64,000 nucleotides of DNA from JBALVT01 sp036960305 (GTDB taxonomy: Bacteria; Pseudomonadota; Gammaproteobacteria; Pseudomonadales; Halieaceae): the NCBI GenBank assembly GCA_036960305.1, contig JBALWA010000008.1:1-64000 (forward strand), written 5' to 3'. The notes under the pieces were generated by a model. The model was given only the letters and a program-made list of their open reading frames with translations, was not told where the DNA came from and ran no database searches. Below, piece by piece: positions 25,674 to 33,165 of this stretch; the stretch's first letter is position 1; each line of letters opens with the position of its first letter. The position numbers and the translations under genes were made by a program.

Positions 25674-27659
25674 ATGACCTCAACTTCGGGTGATCCCACC
25701 CTCGCGGATATTCAGAAGAAAATTGCGTCCAGCAATTTTGCAGTTGCACTACAGGACATCGACGGTTTACTGGCAATCAACCCGGATAATGCCGAAGCAC
25801 TGTATATGGCTGCTGTGTGCTACCGATACACGAAGCAGTACGACAAAGCACAGGCCTGTCTGGACACTCTGATGTCTCTGTCCCATGACAGAGGGCGGGT
25901 CTATCAGGAACAGGGCCACCTGCATGTTGCCCTGAATAGCCCGGAAAAAGCATTGGCGGCTTTTGCCAACGCCTGCCAGTTGAACCCGGTCCTGGTGGCG
26001 AGCTGGCAAAACCAACACCAGATCCTGGCGGCAATGGGACGTGCGGAAGATGCGCAGCAGGCACTGGCTCAGGTTCAGCGGCTGCAGGCACTTCCCAAAG
26101 CGCTAGTCGCCGTGACAGACCTGATGGCACAGGGCAAGCTGTTAAAGGCTGAATCGCTATGCCGCAAGTTTCTGCAAGCCAATCCGACCCATGTGGAGGG
26201 TATGCGCCTTCTGGCTGAACTTGCCGTCCAATTCGGTGTACTGGAAGACGCTGAATACTTGCTGGAAAGCGCCACAGAGTTCGAGCCCGCCAACATCCAG
26301 GTAAAGATAGATTTCATCGGTGTACTGCGCAAGAGGCTAAAGTTCGCCCAGGCCCTGTCCGCTGCAGAAAAACTGTACAAAGAACAGCCCAGAAATCCAC
26401 AACTGAAGTCCCTTTACGCGATCGAGACAATGCAAATGGGAGATTTTGATGGGGCACTGGAGCTGTTTGACAGTGTACTGGAGTTACTCCCGGGAGATGC
26501 CATCACCCTGACCTCTCGAGGTCACGCATTAAAGACCCGCGGCAGTCAAAAGGAAGCTATTGCGAGCTACAAGGCCGCGATCTCGTCAAACCCCTGGCAT
26601 GGAGATGCCTACTACGCACTCTCCAACCTAAAGACCTACAATTTCAGCAAGGGTGAAATTGACGAGATGCTCGCACTGGAACAGCGCGAGGAACTGGCGC
26701 CAGCAAGCAAACTGCACATCGCCTTTGCGCTAGGCAAAGCCTTCGAGGACGAGCACGATTACGCTCGGTCATTTGAATTCTATGCGCAGGGAAATCGGCT
26801 GAAGCGGCAGCAGAGTAACTACGATGCCGACAAAATGCAGGAAGAGCTTACAAATCAGCGCCTCTACTTTACAGGTGACGTTCTGGACAGCCGAGCCAAT
26901 ACAGGATACCCGGCACCGGACCCCATATTCATCGTCGGTTTACCAAGAGCCGGTTCGACCTTACTGGAGCAGATACTGTCTTCGCACAGCCAGGTTGATG
27001 GCACCCTTGAGCTGCCCAATATTCTCTCCACTGCACAAAAACTCCGTCGACAGGGCCGTGACGATGGAGGCAAGCCCTACCCTGAGCTACTGCAGGACTT
27101 TAGCGACACTCAACTGCAATCATTGGGCCAGCAGTACATCGAAGATACGCAAATCCACAGGCAGGGCGCCGCCTTCTTCATCGACAAGATGCCCAACAAC
27201 TTTCGTCACATCGGCCTTATAAAGCTCATCCTACCCAATGCAAAGATAATCGATGCCCGCCGGCACCCCATGGCCTGTTGTTTCAGCGGGTTCAAGCAAT
27301 TGTTCGCAGAAGGCCAGGAATTCAGCTACGACCTGACCGACATTGGCCGATATTACAATGATTATGTGGAACTCATGGACCACTGGGACACTGTAGTACC
27401 CGGCGCCGTACTTAAAGTCCAGTACGAGGATGTTGTCGCGGATCTGGAAACCCAGGTAACACGTATCCTGGAATATTGCGGGCTGCCATTCGAGCCCGCC
27501 TGTTTAAACTACTACAACACTGAACGCGCGGTTCGCACGGCGAGTTCGGAGCAAGTAAGACAGCCGATTTACCGCGAGGGTGTAGAGCAGTGGATACAAT
27601 TCAAGCCATTTTTGTCTACCCTGGAGAAGACGCTTAAACCCTCCCTAATAAACCACTGA
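25674..27659 (+). CDS. Tetratricopeptide-repeat sulfotransferase family protein
   Basis: This is a 661-residue two-part protein. The N-terminal ~380 residues are about nine to ten TPR units (repeated A-x-x-x-Y, x-P-x-N/D-A/P pattern, e.g. LLAINPDNAEALYMAAVCYR). The C-terminal part is a sulfotransferase domain beginning PIFIVGLPRAGSTLLEQIL around residue 418, the PAPS 5'-phosphosulfate loop; DARRHPMACCFSGFKQLF carries the 3'-phosphate region. Such proteins transfer sulfate from PAPS to an unknown acceptor, probably chosen by the TPR part. There is no signal peptide, so it is cytoplasmic. An Hsp70-like gene follows 18 bp later and is probably co-transcribed. Confidence 0.92.
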   Translation: MTSTSGDPTLADIQKKIASSNFAVALQDIDGLLAINPDNAEALYMAAVCYRYTKQYDKAQACLDTLMSLSHDRGRVYQEQGHLHVALNSPEKALAAFANACQLNPVLVASWQNQHQILAAMGRAEDAQQALAQVQRLQALPKALVAVTDLMAQGKLLKAESLCRKFLQANPTHVEGMRLLAELAVQFGVLEDAEYLLESATEFEPANIQVKIDFIGVLRKRLKFAQALSAAEKLYKEQPRNPQLKSLYAIETMQMGDFDGALELFDSVLELLPGDAITLTSRGHALKTRGSQKEAIASYKAAISSNPWHGDAYYALSNLKTYNFSKGEIDEMLALEQREELAPASKLHIAFALGKAFEDEHDYARSFEFYAQGNRLKRQQSNYDADKMQEELTNQRLYFTGDVLDSRANTGYPAPDPIFIVGLPRAGSTLLEQILSSHSQVDGTLELPNILSTAQKLRRQGRDDGGKPYPELLQDFSDTQLQSLGQQYIEDTQIHRQGAAFFIDKMPNNFRHIGLIKLILPNAKIIDARRHPMACCFSGFKQLFAEGQEFSYDLTDIGRYYNDYVELMDHWDTVVPGAVLKVQYEDVVADLETQVTRILEYCGLPFEPACLNYYNTERAVRTASSEQVRQPIYREGVEQWIQFKPFLSTLEKTLKPSLINH

Positions 27660-27677
27660 CCTCTCTGCGACCCATTA

Positions 27678-29105
27678 ATGCAATTTACTTCAAAAAATTC
27701 TTCCAGATTAGGTATCGGAATTGATTTCGGTACCAGTAATAGTGCTGCCGCCGTATTTGATGGCGAGCAGCTCACGCTTATAAAGCTGGCTGCGCCAAAC
27801 AGTGTTATGCCATCGGCCAACTATATCGACAAGTCCTATCAAAGTTCAATTGGCCAACTTGCTATAGATGATTATATCGACGGCAATACCGGTCGTAAGG
27901 TGGAACTCAGCGTCGAAGTGCTCGGTGAGGCCCGCTCAGGAACCGGCGGTGGTGAAAGTGCGATGGGAGGCCCAGGCGAGTCCGATACCGCTACAGTCTA
28001 CGGCCAGGCATTCAACGATTCGAATTTGCCGGGAAGATTATTTCGCGGCACAAAAAGACTCCTGGGCAATACAACAACGGACCGAACGATAGTTTTCCAA
28101 AAGGCTTTCAGATTGGTAGCGTTGATGACGCCCATTCTTGTTGGGATTCGCAAGGCTATTGAAAATACCATTGGCGAGAAGGTTGAGCATGCTTGCCTGG
28201 GTCATCCAGTTAACTTTGAGGGCATTGAAAGTGGGCGTAATAGTACCGCCCTGGATCGCCTGGGTGAATCCTATCGTTATGCAGGTATTACCGAGCAATC
28301 TTTCTGCCCCGAGCCCACTGCGGCAACTATCAGTTTTTTGCACAATAACCCGCAGAGTAATGATGAATTGGTGTTAACCGTCGACTTTGGCGGTGGTACT
28401 TTAGACTTTAGCGTATTGCGACGGGATGGCTCAACTTTCCAGGTGCAGGCCACTCATGGGGTTGCCTTAGGCGGGGATAGAATTGATCAAACGATTTTTA
28501 GAGAGCTACTGTTTCCGCTGCTGGGGCAAGGCGAGCGTTGGAGTCGGATAATAGATGGCTCGGAAGTCGACACGCTATTCCCATTTGGTGAAATTGAAGA
28601 TCTGCTACTCAATTGGCCGATCAGCTATACGCTCAATCAAAATAAATATACCGCCTCCGTAATGCAGCGCATGGCTGAGTCCGACCCAGGCGCCGAAAAA
28701 TTTAAGCGCCTCTACGACCTTATTCTACAGAACTACAGCTACCAGGTTTTTGAGTCCATCAAGGAGCTTAAGGCCCAGCTTTCGATTGAAGATTCAGCCG
28801 TACTGGATATTCCCGAGATAGATATTCAGGTTGTGGTTGAGCGCTGGGAGTTTGAGATGATGATTTCCGATTTACTGTTCGAGTTTGAACAGGCGATTAC
28901 TGTGGTTCTAACAAAAGCCAACTGCCAACCGGATGATATAGATCTTGTTATTCGCACCGGAGGATCTTCACTCATTCCAGCAGTAAAAGATATTCTCGAC
29001 AACCAGTTTGGCGGTAAAGTTGTCGAACACGATCCCTTTACCAGTGTAGCGGCAGGATTGGCAATTGCTAATTATTATCAGTACGCAGAAAGCGATCTTT
29101 GTTAG
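27678..29105 (+). CDS. Hsp70-family (YegD-like) chaperone-type ATPase
   Basis: This is a 475-residue protein with the actin/Hsp70 ATPase fold: phosphate-1 loop GIGIDFGTSNSAAAV (12-26), phosphate-2 VDFGGGTLDFSVL (around 235-247) and the adenosine motif IRTGGSSLIPAV. It ends soon after the ATPase domain, without the beta-sandwich substrate domain and lid of DnaK. Size and layout match E. coli YegD, whose role is poorly known. It follows the TPR-sulfotransferase by 18 bp. No J-protein or GrpE is nearby, so its partner is unclear. Confidence 0.9.
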   Translation: MQFTSKNSSRLGIGIDFGTSNSAAAVFDGEQLTLIKLAAPNSVMPSANYIDKSYQSSIGQLAIDDYIDGNTGRKVELSVEVLGEARSGTGGGESAMGGPGESDTATVYGQAFNDSNLPGRLFRGTKRLLGNTTTDRTIVFQKAFRLVALMTPILVGIRKAIENTIGEKVEHACLGHPVNFEGIESGRNSTALDRLGESYRYAGITEQSFCPEPTAATISFLHNNPQSNDELVLTVDFGGGTLDFSVLRRDGSTFQVQATHGVALGGDRIDQTIFRELLFPLLGQGERWSRIIDGSEVDTLFPFGEIEDLLLNWPISYTLNQNKYTASVMQRMAESDPGAEKFKRLYDLILQNYSYQVFESIKELKAQLSIEDSAVLDIPEIDIQVVVERWEFEMMISDLLFEFEQAITVVLTKANCQPDDIDLVIRTGGSSLIPAVKDILDNQFGGKVVEHDPFTSVAAGLAIANYYQYAESDLC

Positions 29106-29134
29106 CTAAGAAATTTTTTTCTGAAGGGTGCCAT

Positions 29135-29488
29135 TCAAGGCTGCTTGTACAGCAACTCACCATGATCGATGACCCCATCATCGGCTAACGCCGTAAGGAA
29201 CGTGTAATTTAGCAGCTCTCGCGCTTTACTTCCTTTTGCCAAAACTCGAGCCTCGATGAGCTATGCCAGCTTTGACAGTTCGTCGTATTCTGCGTAGCTC
29301 AACCACATAGCGGAACATATTCTGCTCTTTGGGGTATCCAATTTTCGTAACGCCTTGAATAGGCCGATATCATACCCGGCCAGCGCAGCCCCATTTGTTA
29401 TCCCTGCATGACGCGGAGCCACCGTGGTTGCTACACCACCGGATTCAATTCTCTGCATTGCGTGATTTTTATCTGCGTCCAATTGCAT
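29135..29488 (-). pseudogene. Small unknown gene interrupted by an in-frame amber codon
   Basis: The ATG at 29488 has a strong GGAGG site 9 bp upstream. Seventy-five codons run to TAG at 29261-29263; the same frame then continues for 41 more sense codons (LIEARVLAKGSKARELLNYT, then FLTALADDGVIDHGELLYKQ) to TGA at 29135-29137. The composition after the TAG is as protein-like as before it, and KLA-[stop]-LIEAR fits a CAG (Gln) to TAG transition. A second upstream ATG (29531) in another frame gives a short coiled-coil-like peptide, MSWNQKIQELEERLDAIGRR. I do not recognise the family. It is either a recent pseudogene or, less likely, a read-through gene. Confidence 0.55.
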
Positions 29489-29736
29489 CGAGCCTTTCCT
29501 CCAATTCCTGAATCTTCTGGTTCCATGACATCCAGTCATGAGCCACCTCTATAGATAATAGACCTTCCAAGAGCGATTTTGTTCAGGAGCGGGACAGGTA
29601 ATGTGAAACAGCTCACAAATTAGCGATTTTTCGCGTTGTAAATGATGATTTTGCGCATACAAGCAAGCCGAAGGTAAAGGCAGCCGACGGATATTCATGC
29701 TAGATTTTGGATAGCCACACCTTAGAGCTGAGATAT

Positions 29737-30075
29737 ATGAAACAGAGCCAATTAGATGTTTTCCAGGAAGCGTTGATAGCTCTCCGAGCGGAAATCGAGC
29801 AACTAACTACAGATAGCAAGGATGCCGCTGATACCGTGGCGCTGGATCAGTCGAAGGTTGGCCGCCTGTCCCGCATGGACGCCATGCAAGCCCAGCAGAT
29901 GGCACAGGAAACGGCACGCCGGAGGCAGTTGCAATTACAGAAAATTGACAACGCATTGCGTCGTATGGCGGCCGGTGACTACGGCGACTGCTTCAAGTGC
30001 GGTAACGAGATTGGCGTTGCGAGGCTAAACATCGATCCCGCTAACACGCGTTGTATTGGGTGCATGGATAAATAG
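29737..30075 (+). CDS. TraR/DksA-type C4 zinc-finger protein
   Basis: This is a 112-residue protein from the ATG at 29737; a TTG ten codons upstream is less convincing. The N-terminal ~80 residues are helical and charged, likely a coiled-coil hairpin. The C-terminus carries C-F-K-C and C-I-G-C, the four-cysteine zinc site of the DksA/TraR family, in the context GDYGDCFKCGNEI. Members bind the RNA polymerase secondary channel and alter initiation, but the acidic coiled-coil tip needed by DksA itself cannot be confirmed. It is monocistronic, convergent with the DUF465 gene. Confidence 0.9.
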   Translation: MKQSQLDVFQEALIALRAEIEQLTTDSKDAADTVALDQSKVGRLSRMDAMQAQQMAQETARRRQLQLQKIDNALRRMAAGDYGDCFKCGNEIGVARLNIDPANTRCIGCMDK

Positions 30076-30132
30076 CTACTCCAAAATAACCGATCGAATC
30101 TGGCGGAATTTCGGCTGACAACGACGCCCTTC

Positions 30133-30375
30133 TCAGGCTGCGGCAGTCAGCATTCTGTAGAGTTCATCTTTCAGGTGTACTCGCCGTATTTTGTGCTCTT
30201 CCTCTGTCAGAGTGGAGGCAGGTGTTACCTCATCTTCCATCTTTTCGATGCGACGAGTTAGCGTGTGGTACTCGTCGAACAGTTTACGAAAGTGGCCATT
30301 ACTTACCTTGAAATCGTGAATACGGTCTTTTAGCTCGGGGAATTCGTGAATGAGATCGTGGTGTTCTACTGACAT
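30133..30375 (-). CDS. YdcH/DUF465 family protein
   Basis: This is an 80-residue protein with the whole DUF465 pattern: HHDLIHEFPELKDRIHDFK, then NGHFRKLFDEYHTL, RRIEKMEDEVTPAS and a closing helix with LKDELYRML. It is a small alpha-helical hairpin of unknown function found widely in proteobacteria. The length is normal and there is no signal or membrane segment. It stands between the DksA-type gene (convergent) and the FAD dehydrogenase (divergent). Confidence rests on near full-length similarity to the family consensus as remembered. Confidence 0.9.
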   Translation of the reverse strand: MSVEHHDLIHEFPELKDRIHDFKVSNGHFRKLFDEYHTLTRRIEKMEDEVTPASTLTEEEHKIRRVHLKDELYRMLTAAA

Positions 30376-30564
30376 ATATGCATCCTTAAAGGCGTTAAGC
30401 CACTATTGGTAAATCAAGAAAATAAGCATATACCCTCTGTATATGGAGGCATTGATTCAGGTCACTATCCATGCGCGCTGTATACTCAATTTTGTTGATC
30501 TGTGACATCTCTACACTGGGACAAATCTAGTAGATTTTCCTTCTGAACAAGAGAGAGGTCCACC

Positions 30565-32244
30565 ATGCCAAAGGTCACACAAACTGCCTGGGAAAGATTT
30601 AAAGCTGGCGCAGCGCAGATAGATGCCCCGCTACAAGTGGGTAATCCAGATGAATTCAACTGGGACGACAGTGTTGACATCGCTGTCCTGGGGTTTGGTG
30701 GCGCCGGAGCTGCAGCGGCTATTGAAGCCAGAGACGCAGGTGCCGATGTAGCCGTGGTTGAGCGCTTCAATGGCGGCGGCTCCACCAAGATCAGTGGCGG
30801 GATTCTCTACGCGGGAGGAGGCACTAGAATCCAGCGCGACGCCAGTGTGGAAGACTCTCCCGAGAATATGTACAACTACCTGGTACGGGAGGCCGCAGAC
30901 GCCGTGTGCGAAAACACCCTGCGTCACTTCTGCGAAGACAGTGCCGAAAATCTGGACTGGCTCATGGAACAGGGCGTGCCATTCCAGGCCAGCTTGTGCC
31001 CCTTCAAGACCTCCTATCCATCCAATCAATACTATTTATATTACTCCGGTAACGAGGCATTCCCGCCCTACACAGACACGGCCAAACCCGCCGCCCGGGG
31101 TCACCGTGCCCACGGCAAGGGAGTATCCGGGGCTGCCCTGTTCGAACCGCTGCGGGAAGCAGCTCAGCGCAAGGGGGTCAAAATACTGACTCAAAACTGC
31201 GCTCTGGGCTTGATTACAGGGACCAAGGGCGAAGTATTGGGAATCCGACTGGCCCGACTGCAGGCAAAATCGCTATCCGGCTGGCTCCATCGAAAACTCT
31301 ACGACCTACTGATTTTTTCCCGCTATGCCAGCATGTATGTTCCCGTGATCACCTGGGTGTTGCGCGCAGCGCTCAAAAAACTTGAATCCAGCTACAGTGA
31401 GACCCTCAACCTGCGGGCGACCCGAGGTGTAATTATCAGTACCGGGGGCTTCTTCTATAACCGGGATATGGTCGAGGAGTACGCACCCAGACACCTTCCG
31501 GGTATGCCACTGGGCACCATAGGTGATGATGGCAGCGGCATCCTCCTCGGCGAAAGTGTAGGAGGGGAAACAGGGCTTATGGAAAATGTGAGTCAGTGGC
31601 GTTTTGTCAATCCACCGGAATCTTTTATCAAAGGCGTACTGGTAGACATGCGTGGGCAACGCATCTGCAACGAAATGCTTTACGGTGCCCAGTTGGGAGA
31701 ACAAATCCAGGAAAAGGCCGACGGCGATGCCTGGCTGATTCTCGACGCCCGTCTAATAAAGCGTGCCATGCGGGAAATAGGCCCCAGCAGGGCCATGTGG
31801 TTTCAGTCTGCCACGGCACTGATGTATCTGCTGGTGGCACGTAAAAAGGCAGGCAGCCTTTCCGCGCTGGCGGACAAAATCGGAATACCGGCATCCGCAT
31901 TGCAGGAAACCCTGCGTCAGTACAACAGCGATGCGAAGAGCGGAAAGGACGACCCCCTGGGCAAACCCGCCAGTCACCGCCAGCTACTCGAAGAAGGACC
32001 CTGGTATGCTCTGGACTGCCGGGTCACCGGTATAGTGCGCAACCCCTCTATTACACTGGGTGGGCTGCGCGTCGATCAAACCACCGGTGAAGTACTATCC
32101 GCCTCCGGGGGAAAAGTCGGTGGACTCTACGCCGCCGGTCGCTCCGCTGTTGGTATCGCCTCACACTCTTATGTCAGCGGACTATCCATCGCGGGATGCG
32201 TATTCTCCGGACGCAGGGCCGGACGTCATGCGGCAGGCGGATAA
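30565..32244 (+). CDS. FAD-dependent dehydrogenase (3-ketosteroid Delta1-dehydrogenase/fumarate reductase type)
   Basis: This is a 559-residue flavoprotein. The ADP-binding motif VLGFGGAGAAAAIEA (41-55) ends in E67, followed by GGSTKISGGI. A late segment GGLYAAGRSAVGIASHSYVS and GLSIAGCVFSGRRAG is the C-terminal FAD-binding motif. This layout is shared by 3-ketosteroid-Delta1-dehydrogenases and soluble fumarate-reductase-like flavoproteins; there is no heme domain. The start has AGAGAGG upstream. No other steroid-degradation gene is adjacent, so the substrate (a 3-keto steroid or another activated CH-CH bond) is open. Confidence 0.87.
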   Translation: MPKVTQTAWERFKAGAAQIDAPLQVGNPDEFNWDDSVDIAVLGFGGAGAAAAIEARDAGADVAVVERFNGGGSTKISGGILYAGGGTRIQRDASVEDSPENMYNYLVREAADAVCENTLRHFCEDSAENLDWLMEQGVPFQASLCPFKTSYPSNQYYLYYSGNEAFPPYTDTAKPAARGHRAHGKGVSGAALFEPLREAAQRKGVKILTQNCALGLITGTKGEVLGIRLARLQAKSLSGWLHRKLYDLLIFSRYASMYVPVITWVLRAALKKLESSYSETLNLRATRGVIISTGGFFYNRDMVEEYAPRHLPGMPLGTIGDDGSGILLGESVGGETGLMENVSQWRFVNPPESFIKGVLVDMRGQRICNEMLYGAQLGEQIQEKADGDAWLILDARLIKRAMREIGPSRAMWFQSATALMYLLVARKKAGSLSALADKIGIPASALQETLRQYNSDAKSGKDDPLGKPASHRQLLEEGPWYALDCRVTGIVRNPSITLGGLRVDQTTGEVLSASGGKVGGLYAAGRSAVGIASHSYVSGLSIAGCVFSGRRAGRHAAGG

Positions 32245-32369
32245 ACCGTCGTTCGAAAAAGCCGAAAACCAGTTAACCTGGCACACCCTCCAATTAGTCA
32301 AAGGCTCTGTGCATCAGTTAGTATGGCAAACAACACTACAGCTACCTACCTAACTACCGAACCCTCACT

Positions 32370-32846
32370 ATGCATTATCTGGTTAGCGCCATTGTTGAGA
32401 AACTACAACTCCAGCACAGCACCGCTGTCGCTGCCAGTCAGCAAGCACACGACAGTGCTACCCATTCTGAAAATATTGCCGCCAACAGGTATGACACCCT
32501 CGCCGTGGAAGCCGCCTACCTGGCCCATGGCCAATCCATGCGTATTGCCGAACTAAAGCAATCCATCGCCCTCTACCAGCAGTTCCAACGCCCCACTTTT
32601 AGCGCGCGCGACACTATTCAACTGGGCGCTCTGGTCTGCATAGAAGATGATCAAGGACAACAGCGGCGCTTTCTGATCGGGCCCGCCGCTGGCGGCTTGA
32701 ATATTGATAGTGAGCAGGGCCTCATACAAGTCATCACCCCCACTGCGCCATTAGGGCAGGCATTAATAGGGAAACGTGTTGATGATGAGGTGGACTGGCA
32801 GATTAATCAGCGCAAAGAGTCTTTCAGTATTGTGGCTATCCAGTAA
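32370..32846 (+). CDS. GreA/GreB family elongation-factor-like protein
   Basis: This is a 158-residue protein, the same length as GreA. The N-terminal half is helical, as in the coiled-coil finger. The C-terminal half reads DTIQLGALVCIEDDQGQQRR, then FLIGPAAGG, ITPTAPLGQALIGKRVDDEVDW, the FKBP-like GreA/B C-domain with its S/A-P-L-G-x-A-L-x-G motif. The coiled coil is divergent: the acidic tip of true GreA is not obvious. It may therefore be a regulator of RNA polymerase rather than a transcript-cleavage factor. The ribosome-binding site is weak. Confidence 0.85.
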   Translation: MHYLVSAIVEKLQLQHSTAVAASQQAHDSATHSENIAANRYDTLAVEAAYLAHGQSMRIAELKQSIALYQQFQRPTFSARDTIQLGALVCIEDDQGQQRRFLIGPAAGGLNIDSEQGLIQVITPTAPLGQALIGKRVDDEVDWQINQRKESFSIVAIQ

Positions 32847-32886
32847 AAATTAACTTCGTCAGCTCAGAGAAAGTCGTTGTCTACGT

Positions 32887-33018
32887 TCAAGCAGCCGCCC
32901 TACTCCACTCATTGAACGCACTCACCCTGAGATTCCTATAGTGCTCGGCCCGATTATTCTCATACTGTTGTCTACTGTGGATCGTCTCGGGCATCAGCTC
33001 TCGGTACCCCATTTTCAT
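32887..33018 (-). mobile_element. IS6-family transposase remnant with internal deletion
   Basis: The 43-codon frame reads YRELMPETIHSRQQYENNRAE and then directly HYRNLRVSAFNEWSRAAA with a stop. The first piece matches the region after the last catalytic residue of IS6/IS240-type transposases (R-E-L-M-P..H..x-Y-x-N-N-R-A-E). The second matches their C-terminal end (NYRxLRxxAFxEWSR). The linking stretch that normally starts SHQPTR is missing, so an internal deletion of roughly 35-40 residues is inferred. The upstream part of the transposase is gone and no terminal inverted repeats were found. It is a scar, not an active element. Confidence 0.7.
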
Positions 33019-33165
33019 GAGAAGATCTATTCAAGACTGCCCTTTTGTCTTTTATGTACTTACATTTTGTAAGGTTAATTGTATCGCAATGATTCACATC
33101 AATTCAACACGCCCTACCCGGTGATAGCCTGAAAGTAACGAGGAGTTAATTACCGGGGGTTTGAT

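Noticed and set aside
29101..29125. TTAGCTAA followed by a run of T residues after the Hsp70-like gene
   Set aside because: The 8-base palindrome has no loop and cannot form a useful hairpin, so a Rho-independent terminator is not supported.
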